The notes beneath the pieces were generated by a model. It did no database searches. It saw nothing but the letters and a program-made list of their open reading frames with translations, and was not told the origin of the DNA. A stretch of 64,000 nucleotides of DNA. Source: Variovorax sp. IB41 (GTDB lineage: Bacteria > Pseudomonadota > Gammaproteobacteria > Burkholderiales > Burkholderiaceae_C). A program made the translations under genes and the position numbers. Location: the NCBI RefSeq assembly GCF_016405905.1, contig NZ_JAEFCB010000002.1:331861-395860 (forward strand), written 5' to 3'. Below, one piece after another: positions 45,744 to 54,967 of the stretch (position 1 is its first letter; each line of letters begins with the position of its first letter).

Positions 45744-46289
45744 TCAGGCGCCCATCGCATCGCGGCGGGCGCGCAGCACCCACGGCGTGGCCAGCAGCGC
45801 CAGCAGCCGCACGCGCGCAATCTCCTCGGGCGTCCAGTGCGGCCTGGTGCCCAGCACGTTGAAGGTCGCGGCGCACCGGCCGTCCTCCAGCAGCGGCACG
45901 TTCACCACGGCGCGCAGGCCCAGCGCGGCGATGAGCGCGTGGTCGTCGAACACCTGGGCCAATGCCGCGTCGCCCTCGCCGATGAAGACCTCGGCGCGCA
46001 CGAGCAGTTGCCGCGTCCACGGCGTGAGCGTCTTGCGCTTGCGGCCGGCGACCGGATAGGCCCGCGGGTTGGAGGACCAGAGGCGCTGCAGCTGCACTTC
46101 GTCCGGCGGATCGTCCGCCGTCGTCGCGTTCAGGTTCACCGTGAGCAGGCCCGGGCCGAGCAGCGCGAGGCGCGCCGCCTCGATGTGCGCCATCGCGGCC
46201 TCGAAGGTGGCGGCGCGCGGCAGCGCGTCGCAGAGCGGCAGGCAGACCGAGAGCGGCAGCACGTCCACGTCCGCGTCGACCTCAGTCAA
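45744..46289 (-). CDS. GAF-domain protein
   Basis: 181-residue cytosolic protein. Residues about 55-170 form a GAF domain: RQLLVRAEVFIGEGDAALAQ, then LGLRAVVNVPLLEDGRCAATFNVLG, then WTPEEIARVRLLALL. No output domain, so it is a stand-alone sensor or binding module. The likely start TTG 46289 lies inside the end of the receptor gene (8-base overlap); a GTG at 46268 is an alternative. Third gene of the GGT-receptor-GAF operon. The 199 bases to the DUF6351 gene contain GC-rich sequence with a tandem CCCTTGGAGCG and no gene. Confidence 0.75.
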   Translation of the reverse strand: MTEVDADVDVLPLSVCLPLCDALPRAATFEAAMAHIEAARLALLGPGLLTVNLNATTADDPPDEVQLQRLWSSNPRAYPVAGRKRKTLTPWTRQLLVRAEVFIGEGDAALAQVFDDHALIAALGLRAVVNVPLLEDGRCAATFNVLGTRPHWTPEEIARVRLLALLATPWVLRARRDAMGA

Positions 46290-47247
46290 GCTTGATCCCC
46301 AGGTCCTTGATGATCTTGTCGTAGCGCTGGGTGTCCCTGCGCAGCGACGTGGCCAGTTGCTCGGGCGTGCTCTTCACCAGCTCGACGCCCATCGAATCCA
46401 TGCGCGCGCGCACTTCGGGCACGGCCAGCGCCTTGTTGATCTCGGTGTTCAGGCGCGTCACCAGTTCGACGGGCATGCCCGCCGGGCCGAACGCGGCGTA
46501 CCACACGCTCATCTCGTAGCCGGGCAGCGTCTCGGCGACGGTGGGCGTGTCGGGCAGCAGCGAGGAGCGCTTGGGCTCCGTCACGGCCAGGAGGCGCAGC
46601 TTGCCCGCCTTCACGTGCGGCAGCGTCTGCGTGCCCGCGGAGAACAGCACCTGCGTCTGGTTGCCCACGGTGTCGAGCACGGCCGGCGCGCCGCCCTTGT
46701 AGGGCACGTGCAGCATGTCGATGCCCGCGGCCTTCTTGAACATCTCGGCGCTCAGGTGGTTGGTGGAGCCACCGCCGGCCGAGGCATACGCGAGCTTGCC
46801 CGGGTTGGCCTTGGCGTAGGCGATGAATTCGCGAAGGTTCTTGGCCGGCACCGATGGGTTGATGACCATCGTGTTGATCACGTTGGCCACCAGCGCGATG
46901 GGCGTGAAGTCGTCCGTGCCGTTGAAGGGCATGCCGGGCATGAGCGCCGGGTTCATCGCGTGCGTGCTCATCGAGCCGATCAGGAGCGTGTAGCCATCGG
47001 GCTTGGCCTTGGCGACGAAGTTCGAGCCGATGTTGCCGGAGGCGCCGACACGGTTGTCGACCACCACCGGCTGGCCCATCGACTTGGTGAGCTGCTCGGC
47101 GATGGCGCGCGCCAGGATGTCGGTGGAGCCGCCCGCGGCCCAGGGAACGATCAGCGTGATCGGCTTCTCGGGATAGGCGGCGAAGCCGGCCTGTGCGGTG
47201 CAGGTGAGGGCCAGCACAAGCAGGCCCCGCAAGACACGTTGGAACAT
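46282..47247 (-). CDS. Periplasmic Bug/TTT-type receptor
   Basis: 321-residue secreted receptor. Signal peptide (MFQRVLRGLLVLALTCTAQAGFA, cleavage near 24). Bug motifs PEKPITLIVPWAAGGSTDILAR, DNRVGASGNIGSNFV, and HVPYKGGAPAVLDTVGNQ. Ligand unknown. Lies between a GGT-like gene and a GAF gene, all on one strand and divergent from a LysR regulator. The GGT-like neighbour suggests a gamma-glutamyl or amide-linked compound, but this is only inference. Confidence 0.9.
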   Translation of the reverse strand: MFQRVLRGLLVLALTCTAQAGFAAYPEKPITLIVPWAAGGSTDILARAIAEQLTKSMGQPVVVDNRVGASGNIGSNFVAKAKPDGYTLLIGSMSTHAMNPALMPGMPFNGTDDFTPIALVANVINTMVINPSVPAKNLREFIAYAKANPGKLAYASAGGGSTNHLSAEMFKKAAGIDMLHVPYKGGAPAVLDTVGNQTQVLFSAGTQTLPHVKAGKLRLLAVTEPKRSSLLPDTPTVAETLPGYEMSVWYAAFGPAGMPVELVTRLNTEINKALAVPEVRARMDSMGVELVKSTPEQLATSLRRDTQRYDKIIKDLGIKLD

Positions 47248-47291
47248 GGTGATGAAGTCCTTGGAACGAAATTGAACAAAGCGAAAGCGCC

Positions 47292-49127
47292 TCAGCGGCC
47301 CACCGCGTAGCCCTGCATGCCGCGCGGATTGGCGCCGGCGCGCAGCACGAGCCGGCCTTGCGCATCGCGCTCGCGGCTGCAGGCGGACATGCGGCTTTCG
47401 GACCAGGCATCGCCGACCTGCACGCGGTGGCCCATCGCACGCAGCGCGTCGATCGTCTCGGGCTCGAAGCGCGATTCCAGCGTGAGCGTGTTGAGCGTGG
47501 TCTGGCGCGGCCAGAACGAACTGGGCGCGTGCTTGACGTGCCAGGCCGGCGCATCGATGGCCTGCTGCAGGTTCATGCCGTGCACCGCATGGCGCAGGAA
47601 GAAGCCGACCGACCACTGGTCCTGCTGGTCGCCGCCGGGCGTGCCGAACGCCATGTAGGGCTCGCCGTCGCGCAGCGCCATCGAGGGCGAGAGCGTGGTG
47701 CAGGGCGCGACGCGTGGCTCCACGGAGCCGGGCAGGCCCTCGTCGAGCCAGCTCATCTGCAGCCGGGTGTTCAGCGCGAAGCCCAGCGCCGGAATCGTCG
47801 GGCTCGACGACAGCCAGCCGCCCGAGGGCGTGGCCGCGACCATGTTGCCGTGCCGGTCGACCACGTCGATGTGGCAGGTGTCGCCCACGAAGATCTCGCG
47901 CTCGGCCCATTCGGCGACCGGCGGCAGCGCGGCGAAGGTGGGCTCGCCGATGCCGAAGCGCGTGTCGGCGGTGCGCAGCGTTCGCGCGCTCACGTCCAGG
48001 TCGGGCAGGCGCGGCGCGAGGCCCAGGGGCGTACCGGGCCGCAGGACTTCGGAGGCGCGCTGCAGATCGACCGTCGCCCAGCGTTCGCGCAGGTAGGCCT
48101 CCGACAGCAGCGCCTCTTGTGCATCGCCGCGCGCGCCGGATGCCGTGCCGTACCACGCGAGCCGGTCTGCCAGCGCGAGCTTGGCGGCTTCGGTGATGCG
48201 ATGCACGAAGCCCGCCGAGCCGGGCACGTGATGTTCGAGCCCGGCGTGGCGCAGCATGCCCAGCTGCTGCAGGAAAGCCGGCCCCTGGCTCCAGAAGCCG
48301 CACTTGGCGACCGTGTAGCGCCCGAACTCGGCCGTGAGCGGCGCCTCGGTGGCGACGCGCCATTCGGCCATGTCGTCGAAACGCAAGAGGCCCGCGTGCG
48401 CCTCGCCGCTGCTGTCGCGCACGGAGGTGTTGCGGCAGTAGCGATCGATCTCACGCGCGACGAAACCCTGCTGCCAGGTGCGGATCGCCGCGTCGATCAC
48501 GCCGGTGCGGCCGCTGCCTTCGCGCTCGGCCGTCTCCACGATGCGGCTGTAGGTCGCGGCCAGCGCCGGCAGCCGGAACAGCGAGCCGGGCTGCGGCAGC
48601 CTGCCGCCGGGCAGCCACACCTCGGCCGACGAATGCCAGTGTTCGATGAAGAGCCCGCGCACCGCGAGGATCGCCTCTGCGACCCGCGGCACCAGCGGAA
48701 AGCCGTCGCGCGCATAGCCGATCGCCGGTGCCAGCACCTCGGCCAGCGACCAGGTGCCGTGCTCGCGCAGCATGGTGAGCCAGGCCGAAAAGGCGCCCGG
48801 CACCGTCGCACCCAACAGGCCGATGCCCGGCACCTGCTCGAAGCCGAGTGCGCGGAAGGCCGAGGCGGTGGCATCGGCCGGCGCGCAGCCTTGTCCGCGC
48901 AGGGCGTGCATGCGCTGCTCGCGCTCGCTCCACAGCAGGATCGGCGCCTCGCCGCCGGGGCCGTTCAGGTGCGGCTCGACCACCTGCAGCACGAAGCCGC
49001 CCGCCACGGCGGCGTCGAAGGCGTTGCCGCCGCGTTCGAGCACGCCCATCGCGGTCTGCGAGGCCAGCCAGTGAGTCGATGAGGCGACGCCGAAGGTGCC
49101 GGCGATTTCAGGGCGGGTGGTGAACAT
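47292..49127 (-). CDS. Gamma-glutamyltransferase family protein
   Basis: 611-residue Ntn-hydrolase of the GGT family. N-terminal GVLERGGNAFDAAVAGGFVLQVVEPHLNGPGG carries the family's early signature. The autocleavage/nucleophile Thr is Thr417 in GDTCHIDVVDRHGN, where Cys replaces the second Thr of the usual TTH. The GTPGGDQQDQW motif near residue 495 is intact. No signal peptide is evident, so it may act in the cytosol, unlike E. coli GGT. First gene of the operon with a TTT receptor and GAF protein. It could cleave gamma-glutamyl conjugates or act as an amide/cephalosporin-type acylase. Confidence 0.9.
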   Translation of the reverse strand: MFTTRPEIAGTFGVASSTHWLASQTAMGVLERGGNAFDAAVAGGFVLQVVEPHLNGPGGEAPILLWSEREQRMHALRGQGCAPADATASAFRALGFEQVPGIGLLGATVPGAFSAWLTMLREHGTWSLAEVLAPAIGYARDGFPLVPRVAEAILAVRGLFIEHWHSSAEVWLPGGRLPQPGSLFRLPALAATYSRIVETAEREGSGRTGVIDAAIRTWQQGFVAREIDRYCRNTSVRDSSGEAHAGLLRFDDMAEWRVATEAPLTAEFGRYTVAKCGFWSQGPAFLQQLGMLRHAGLEHHVPGSAGFVHRITEAAKLALADRLAWYGTASGARGDAQEALLSEAYLRERWATVDLQRASEVLRPGTPLGLAPRLPDLDVSARTLRTADTRFGIGEPTFAALPPVAEWAEREIFVGDTCHIDVVDRHGNMVAATPSGGWLSSSPTIPALGFALNTRLQMSWLDEGLPGSVEPRVAPCTTLSPSMALRDGEPYMAFGTPGGDQQDQWSVGFFLRHAVHGMNLQQAIDAPAWHVKHAPSSFWPRQTTLNTLTLESRFEPETIDALRAMGHRVQVGDAWSESRMSACSRERDAQGRLVLRAGANPRGMQGYAVGR

Positions 49128-49220
49128 GCGGCCGAGTGTAAAAACATCGGATAGCCGGAAGCACATATTTGCTGATGAATGCATGCATCGATTGCTATGG
49201 CTCTGATTTAGCATCCCGGC
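49128..49220. promoter_or_regulatory. Divergent promoter region GGT operon / LysR
   Basis: 93 bases, AT-rich for this genome. Contains the 10-bp palindrome ATGCATGCAT (49179-49188), a possible LysR-type recognition element. Hexamers for either promoter are not clear. Confidence 0.4.
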
Positions 49221-50162
49221 ATGTCAGCGCCCACGCTCCAGCACCTCACGCCGCGGCTCAAGCTGCGCCATTTCGCGCTTCTGGCCGAACTCGAACGGCA
49301 GCGCTCGGTCAGCCGCGCGGCCGAGCACCTGGGGCTCAGTCAGCCGACCGTCACGCGCGCGCTCGGCGAGATCGAGAACATCTTCATGACCCCGCTGTTC
49401 ACCCGCAGCCGGCGCGGCCTGGAGCCCACGCCCGCGGGCCTCCTGGTACTGGCGCGGGCACGCGTGGCGCTGGCCGATGCGCAATCGCTGGGCCAGGACC
49501 TGGCCGCGCTCGGCACGGGCCTGCAGGGGCGGCTGCGCATCGGCGTGCTGCCGTTTCTCGCGCGCGCCACGCAGGACGCGGTCTGGCAGCACCTTTTGGC
49601 CGTGCGGCCGCGCCTGGGCTTCGTGGTCGAGGAGGCCACGACGCATGCGCTGGTGCAGGCCGTGCGCGCGCGCACGCTGGACTGCGCGATCTGCCGCTTC
49701 ACCTCGGCCAGCGCCGAAGCCGGGCTCGCGCAGGAGTTTCTCTACACGCAGGAGCCGCGCCTGGTGGTGTCGCGCGCGGCCGCGCAGCGGCTGGCGCGGC
49801 GCGGGCTGGACTGGGAAGCCTTTGTTTCCCTGCACTGGATCTTTCCGCCGGAGGACACGCCGATCCGCCAGATGATCCATTCGATCTTCGCCTCGGCGGG
49901 GCAGCCGGTGCCGGTGCCTCTGCTGGAGGCCTACGCGCAGAAAACGCTGGTCTCGGTGCTGCGGCACATGCCCGACGCGGTCACCATCCTGCCCGACGAC
50001 ATCGCGCAGGAAGTGGCCGACGCGAGCGGCGCCCGCGTGATGCCCCAGCGCCTGCAATGGAACCTGCCGCCCGTGGGCGTGGTGAGGCTGCACGATGCGG
50101 CCAATGCGGGGATCGTGGATGCGATGACGAGGGCGCTGCAGGGCCTTCGCCGGGGGACGTAG
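49221..50162 (+). CDS. LysR-family transcriptional regulator
   Basis: 313-residue regulator. Winged HTH at residues 12-72 (LKLRHFALLAELERQRSVSR, then AAEHLGLSQPTVTRALGEIE). The periplasmic-binding-like effector domain spans about residues 100-305. It is close to the GbpR/PcaQ-like subgroup that starts with LRHF and uses SVSRAAE. Divergent from and presumably controlling the GGT-receptor-GAF operon. Confidence 0.92.
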   Translation: MSAPTLQHLTPRLKLRHFALLAELERQRSVSRAAEHLGLSQPTVTRALGEIENIFMTPLFTRSRRGLEPTPAGLLVLARARVALADAQSLGQDLAALGTGLQGRLRIGVLPFLARATQDAVWQHLLAVRPRLGFVVEEATTHALVQAVRARTLDCAICRFTSASAEAGLAQEFLYTQEPRLVVSRAAAQRLARRGLDWEAFVSLHWIFPPEDTPIRQMIHSIFASAGQPVPVPLLEAYAQKTLVSVLRHMPDAVTILPDDIAQEVADASGARVMPQRLQWNLPPVGVVRLHDAANAGIVDAMTRALQGLRRGT

Positions 50163-50298
50163 ATCCGCAGCTGCATCGGATGTCCGCGCGGCTGTGACCG
50201 TGTGCGCGTGGAAGGGAAGAGCCGCCAGCGCCTGCGGCTAGGATGGCTTTCCCCTGTGCAGCCGCTGCGCCAGCGGCTCGCCGAACCTCAGGTGCCCC

Positions 50299-50628
50299 AT
50301 GGAATCCGAACTCAAATCGCTGGTCCAGGCCCTGCGCGACTTCGCGCAGGCCCGGGCCTGGGAGCCTTACCACTCCCCCAAGAACCTCGCCTCGGCGCTT
50401 TCGGTCGAAGCGGCCGAACTGCTCGAACATTTCCAGTGGCTCACCGAAGCACAGAGCCGATCGCTCGACGCCGAGAAGCGCGCGGAGGTCGGCGCCGAGA
50501 TGGCGGATGTGTTCCTCTATCTGCTGCAGCTCGCCGACAAGCTCGGCATCGATCTGGTCGACGCGGCGCGAAGCAAGATGCTCGTCAACGCGCAGAAATA
50601 TCCGGCGCCCATCGATCCACCCGCCTGA
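50299..50628 (+). CDS. MazG-like nucleotide pyrophosphohydrolase
   Basis: 109-residue all-alpha NTP-PPase of the short MazG/RS21-C6 (dCTPase) type. Conserved acidic motif ExxE...ExxD: AAELLEHFQW (near residue 39) and VGAEMADVFLYLLQLADKLG (near 65), which bind Mg2+. Probably hydrolyses non-canonical or damaged nucleotides. Stand-alone gene between LysR and the urt operon; the 136 bases upstream hold no gene. Confidence 0.9.
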   Translation: MESELKSLVQALRDFAQARAWEPYHSPKNLASALSVEAAELLEHFQWLTEAQSRSLDAEKRAEVGAEMADVFLYLLQLADKLGIDLVDAARSKMLVNAQKYPAPIDPPA

Positions 50629-50745
50629 GTACCTCCGTGTACGCCACCCGGCGTATTTCCCCTTGTTGGTGCATTCCGCAGACTCCTCTCCATCGCCAGC
50701 CGCGTGCTGTCGACAAGGTTCAACCCAACCGGAGCAGGAGTCCAC

Positions 50746-52014
50746 ATGCAACGTCGTTTCACACTCAAGGCGCTCACCGCCGCCGTCGCGCTGGCCAGCA
50801 TTTCTGCTGCGCCCGCATTTGCCGCCGACACCATCAAGGTCGGCGTGCTGCACTCGCTGTCGGGCACGATGGCCATTTCGGAAACCGTGTTGAAAGACAC
50901 GGTGCTGATGGCCATCGACGACATCAACAAGAAGGGCGGCGTGCTGGGCAAGCAGCTCGAGCCCGTGGTGGTCGACCCGGCCTCCAACTGGCCCCTCTTC
51001 GCTGAAAAAACCAAGCAGCTGCTCGGCCAGGACAAGGTCTCGGTGATCTTCGGCTGTTGGACCTCGGTGTCGCGCAAGTCGGTGCTGCCGGTGGTCGAGG
51101 AAATGAACGGTCTCCTCTTCTACCCCGTGCAGTACGAGGGCGAAGAGCTCTCCAAGAACGTGTTCTACACGGGCGCCGCGCCCAACCAGCAAGCCATTCC
51201 GGCCGTCGACTACCTGATGAGCAAGGAAGGCGGCGGCGCCAAGCGCTGGGTGCTGCTGGGCACCGACTACGTCTACCCCCGCACGACCAACAAGATCCTG
51301 CGCGCCTACTTGAAGAGCAAGGGCGTGAAGGACACCGATATCGACGAGAAGTACACCCCCTTCGGCCACAGCGACTACCAGACCATCGTGGCCGACATCA
51401 AGAAGTTCTCGGCCGGCGGCAAGACGGCGGTGGTCTCTACCATCAACGGCGACTCCAACGTGCCCTTCTACAAGGAACTGGGCAACGCGGGTCTGAAGGC
51501 CAAGGACGTGCCGGTCGTCGCCTTCTCGGTGGGCGAGGAAGAACTGCGCGGCGTGGACACCAAGCCGCTGGTGGGCCACCTGGCGGCATGGAACTACTTC
51601 ATGTCGATCAAGAACCCGACCAACACGGCGTTCATCAAGCAGTGGAGCGACTACGCCAAGGCCAAGAACATCGCCGGCCACAAGGACAAGCCGCTCACCA
51701 ACGACCCGATGGAAGCCACCTGGATCGGCATCCACATGTGGAAGCAGGCCGTGGAGAAGGCCAAGTCGACCGACACCGACAAGGTGATCGCGGCGATGGC
51801 CGGCCAGACCTTCACGGCCCCCTCGGGCATCGTCTCCAAGATGGACGAGAAGAACCATCACCTGCACAAGAGCGTGTTCATCGGCGAGATCAAGGCCGAC
51901 GGCCAGTTCAGCGTGGTGTGGAAGACGCCGGGTCCGGTGAAGGCCAAGCCCTGGAGCCCGTACATCGAAGGCAACGACAAGAAGCCTGACTACCCCGCCG
52001 GCAAGTCGATGTAA
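50746..52014 (+). CDS. urtA: Urea ABC transporter, periplasmic binding protein
   Basis: 422-residue receptor. Signal peptide ends near residue 27 (AAPAFAAD). The mature protein starts TIKVGVLHSLSGTMAISE, a hallmark of UrtA/AmiC-like type I binding proteins. Further features are IFGCWTSVSRKSVLPVVEE, LLFYPVQYEGEE and the C-terminal MDEKNHHLHKSVFIGEI, all typical of UrtA. GGAGCAGGAG precedes ATG 50746. First gene of urtABCDE; repeat A separates it from urtB. Confidence 0.95.
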   Translation: MQRRFTLKALTAAVALASISAAPAFAADTIKVGVLHSLSGTMAISETVLKDTVLMAIDDINKKGGVLGKQLEPVVVDPASNWPLFAEKTKQLLGQDKVSVIFGCWTSVSRKSVLPVVEEMNGLLFYPVQYEGEELSKNVFYTGAAPNQQAIPAVDYLMSKEGGGAKRWVLLGTDYVYPRTTNKILRAYLKSKGVKDTDIDEKYTPFGHSDYQTIVADIKKFSAGGKTAVVSTINGDSNVPFYKELGNAGLKAKDVPVVAFSVGEEELRGVDTKPLVGHLAAWNYFMSIKNPTNTAFIKQWSDYAKAKNIAGHKDKPLTNDPMEATWIGIHMWKQAVEKAKSTDTDKVIAAMAGQTFTAPSGIVSKMDEKNHHLHKSVFIGEIKADGQFSVVWKTPGPVKAKPWSPYIEGNDKKPDYPAGKSM

Positions 52015-52021
52015 GTGTGTT

Positions 52022-52138
52022 TCTCCCTCCCCCTCTGGGGGAGGGCAGGGGTGGGGGCTGACGGCGGTCGATCGAGCATCGCGCTTGTCCGGGCGCCGCG
52101 TGCCCCCACCCCAACCCTCCCCCGGAAGGGGAGGGGGC
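52022..52138. repeat. Repeat A, copy 3 (between urtA and urtB)
   Basis: Third copy of the palindromic unit: CTCCCTCCCCC-TCT-GGGGGAGGG hairpin at the left, CCCTCCCCCGGAAGGGGAGGG at the right, and GGGGTGGGGGC pairing with GCCCCCACCCC across the unit. The core (GGCGGTCGATCGAGCATCG) differs from copies 1 and 2. As in copy 1 it lies in an ABC operon just after the binding-protein gene. Confidence 0.8.
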
Positions 52139-52157
52139 CAACCCAACTTCCAAGTTC

Positions 52158-53744
52158 ATGATGCTTCGACGAACCCTTCACTGCGCATTCGCCGCCATGC
52201 TGCTCATGGCAACGGCCGCCCACGCGCTGACCGCCGACGAAGCCCGGGCCATCGCCTCCGGCGAGTCCGAAGCCCGCATCGCCGCGCTCAACAAGGCCGT
52301 GCTCACCGCCGACGAGAAGACCGCCGCGTTCATCCAGGCGATGTCCGACGACGCCGTGAAGTACACCGAAGACAAGGTCTTCGTGATGAAGGACGACAAA
52401 GGCTACGACCCTGTGACGGGCACCGAGCTGAAGGTGCCCGACACCGCCGAAGACGTCGTCAACAACAACCTCATGCGCGGCGCGCTCGATGCCGCGCAGG
52501 CCGCGCTCAAGCTCACGAGCAAGGACGACGCGGTGCGCGCCGAAGCCGCGCAGGCGCTCTTCAAGGAGCCCGACGAATCGCGCATTCCGATGGTCGAGAA
52601 GGCGCTGGCCGCCGAGACCAACCCGAAGATCAAGGCGCAGCTCGAACTCGTGCGCGCCGCCGGCATGCTCACCAGCGCCGACAAGGCCAAGCGCCTCGCG
52701 GCCGCCAAGGAGCTGGGCAGCAACCGCAACCCCGACACCAAGCTGCTGCTGAACCAGCGCCTGGCCGACGAGACCGAGGCCGACGTGAAGACGGCGATCG
52801 CCGCCTCCATCGCCAACATCGACGGCGCGCTGGTCTGGGGCGACCGCATCAACGCCGTGTTCAGCGGCATCAGCCTGGGCTCGGTGCTGCTGCTCGCGGC
52901 GCTGGGCCTGGCGATCACCTACGGCCTCATGGGCGTCATCAACATGGCGCACGGCGAGCTGATGATGATCGGCGCCTACGCCACCTACGTGATGCAGGGC
53001 ATCTTCCAGAAGTACATGCCCGAGGCGGCGTTCGGCTGGTACCTGGTCGCGGCGATTCCCGTGTCGTTCCTCGCCTCGGCGCTCGTGGGCGCGGTGCTCG
53101 AGCGCGGCGTCATCCGCTTTCTCTACGGCCGGCCGCTGGAGACGCTGCTGGCCACCTGGGGCATCAGCCTGATGCTGCAGCAGCTGGTGCGCACGCTCTT
53201 CGGCGCGCAGAACGTCGGCGTGGAAAACCCCGGCTGGATGAGCGGCGGCTTCACGATGTTGAGCAACGTCACGCTGCCGTGGAACCGCATCTGCATCATC
53301 GTCTTCGCGGTGCTCGTGCTGCTCGCGATTGGCTGGCTCATCGGCAAGACGCGCCTGGGCCTCTTCGTGCGCGGCGTGACGCAGAACCGCCCGATCGCCT
53401 CGTGCATGGGCGTGAACACCGCGCGCATCGACACCTACGCCTTCGCGCTCGGCTCGGGCATCGCGGGCCTGGCGGGCTGCGCGCTGAGCCAGATCGGCAA
53501 CGTCGGGCCGGACCTCGGCCAGAGCTACATCGTGGACAGCTTCATGGTGGTCGTGATGGGCGGCGTCGGCCAGCTCGCGGGCACCGTGTATGCGGCGCTG
53601 GGGCTGGGCATTCTCAACAAGTTCATCGAAGGCTGGGCGGGCGCGGTGCTCGCGAAGATCGCGGTGCTTGTCTTCATCATCATCTTCATCCAGAAGCGTC
53701 CGCAAGGCATCTTCGCGATGAAGGGCCGGAGCGCAGAGGCATGA
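52158..53744 (+). CDS. urtB: Urea ABC transporter permease UrtB
   Basis: 528-residue permease of the LivH class. It has a signal peptide (residues 1-22) and a long helical periplasmic N-terminal region (residues 23-225) with Ala-rich TPR/HEAT-like repeats. The permease domain from about 235 has LGLAITYGLMGVINMAHGELMMIGAYATYV and the EAA-like GVTQNRPIASCMGVNT. The long N-terminal region is normal for UrtB. The stop overlaps the urtC ATG (ATGA). Confidence 0.95.
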   Translation: MMLRRTLHCAFAAMLLMATAAHALTADEARAIASGESEARIAALNKAVLTADEKTAAFIQAMSDDAVKYTEDKVFVMKDDKGYDPVTGTELKVPDTAEDVVNNNLMRGALDAAQAALKLTSKDDAVRAEAAQALFKEPDESRIPMVEKALAAETNPKIKAQLELVRAAGMLTSADKAKRLAAAKELGSNRNPDTKLLLNQRLADETEADVKTAIAASIANIDGALVWGDRINAVFSGISLGSVLLLAALGLAITYGLMGVINMAHGELMMIGAYATYVMQGIFQKYMPEAAFGWYLVAAIPVSFLASALVGAVLERGVIRFLYGRPLETLLATWGISLMLQQLVRTLFGAQNVGVENPGWMSGGFTMLSNVTLPWNRICIIVFAVLVLLAIGWLIGKTRLGLFVRGVTQNRPIASCMGVNTARIDTYAFALGSGIAGLAGCALSQIGNVGPDLGQSYIVDSFMVVVMGGVGQLAGTVYAALGLGILNKFIEGWAGAVLAKIAVLVFIIIFIQKRPQGIFAMKGRSAEA

Positions 53745-54967
53745 GCAAAGTCGTTTTGCCAACCAAAGGGCCGCTCTTGAGCGGCAAGGGCTGGACGGCC
53801 TTCTTCGTCGCATTGATCGTCGTGTGCGCGGTGGCGCCGGTGCTCAACATCGTGGTGCCGGCGGACAGCCCGCTGCACATGAGCGACTACGCGGTGGCGC
53901 TGGTCGGCAAGATCATGTGCTACGCCATCTGCGCGCTGGCCATGGACCTGATCTGGGGCTACACCGGCATCCTCTCGCTGGGCCACGGCCTCTTCTTCGC
54001 GCTCGGCGGCTACATGATGGGCATGTACTTGATGCGCCAGATCGGCCGCGACGGCAACTACAAGAGCGACCTGCCGGACTTCATGGTGTTCCTCGACTGG
54101 AAGACGCTGCCCTGGCACTGGACCTTCAGCGACAGCTTCATCGCCACGCTGATCCTCATCGTCGCGGTGCCGGGCGTGATCGCTTTCGTGTTCGGCTTCT
54201 TCGCCTTCCGCTCGCGCATCAAGGGCGTGTATTTCTCGATCATCACGCAGGCCATGACCTTCGCGGCGATGCTGCTGTTCTTTCGCAACGAGACGGGCTT
54301 CGGCGGCAACAACGGCTTCACCGACTTCAAGCGCATCCTGAACATCCCGATCGCCACGCAGGAAATGCGCATGACGCTCTTCGCGCTCACCGGCCTCACG
54401 CTGCTGGGCTTCTTCCTCTTCGCCAGGTGGCTCATCGGCAGCAAATTCGGCCGCGTGCTGCAGGCCATTCGCGATGCGGAAACGCGCGTGATGTTCTCGG
54501 GCTACAACCCGCTGCCCTACAAGCTCACGATCTGGGTCATCTCGGCCGTGATGTGCGGCGTGGCCGGCGCGCTCTATGTGCCGCAGGTGGGCATCATCAA
54601 CCCGGGCGAGATGAGCGCGGCCAACTCCATCGAGATCGCGATCTGGGCGGCCGTCGGCGGGCGCGCCACGCTGATCGGGCCGATCATCGGCGCCTTCATC
54701 GTCAACGGCGCCAAGAGCTGGCTCACCGTCGCGTACCCGGAGTACTGGCTGTACTTCCTGGGCGCCTTGTTCATTGCTGTCACGCTGTTCTTGCCGAACG
54801 GCATCGTGGGTCTGGTGAAGAAGTGGTTGTCCAGGGAGAAGGCGGCACCGGCCGCGCCGAGCGCAGGCCGTGAAGAGGCGCAGCGCGCCATGGCCGCAGG
54901 GCAGGGCATGGAGCCCGAGGCGCTGCACGCGCCGCTGGCCGCCGACGTGAAGGGAGCCCGCGCATGA
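53741..54967 (+). CDS. urtC: Urea ABC transporter permease UrtC
   Basis: 408-residue permease of the LivM class with about nine helices. Signatures: ALAMDLIWGYTGILSLGHGLFFALGGYMMGMYL (near residue 70), VFGFFAFRSRIKGVYFSIITQAMT, and the ABC-contact loop LQAIRDAETRVMFSGYNP. A hydrophilic Ala/Glu-rich tail of about 45 residues ends the protein. Overlaps urtB and urtD by 4 bases each, indicating tight coupling. Confidence 0.95.
   Translation: MSKVVLPTKGPLLSGKGWTAFFVALIVVCAVAPVLNIVVPADSPLHMSDYAVALVGKIMCYAICALAMDLIWGYTGILSLGHGLFFALGGYMMGMYLMRQIGRDGNYKSDLPDFMVFLDWKTLPWHWTFSDSFIATLILIVAVPGVIAFVFGFFAFRSRIKGVYFSIITQAMTFAAMLLFFRNETGFGGNNGFTDFKRILNIPIATQEMRMTLFALTGLTLLGFFLFARWLIGSKFGRVLQAIRDAETRVMFSGYNPLPYKLTIWVISAVMCGVAGALYVPQVGIINPGEMSAANSIEIAIWAAVGGRATLIGPIIGAFIVNGAKSWLTVAYPEYWLYFLGALFIAVTLFLPNGIVGLVKKWLSREKAAPAAPSAGREEAQRAMAAGQGMEPEALHAPLAADVKGARA

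Noticed and set aside
43163..45862. 899-codon plus-strand open frame over the DUF6351 gene
   Set aside because: Low-complexity Arg/Ala/Gly product; the minus-strand gene has a lipoprotein signal and ribosome-binding site.
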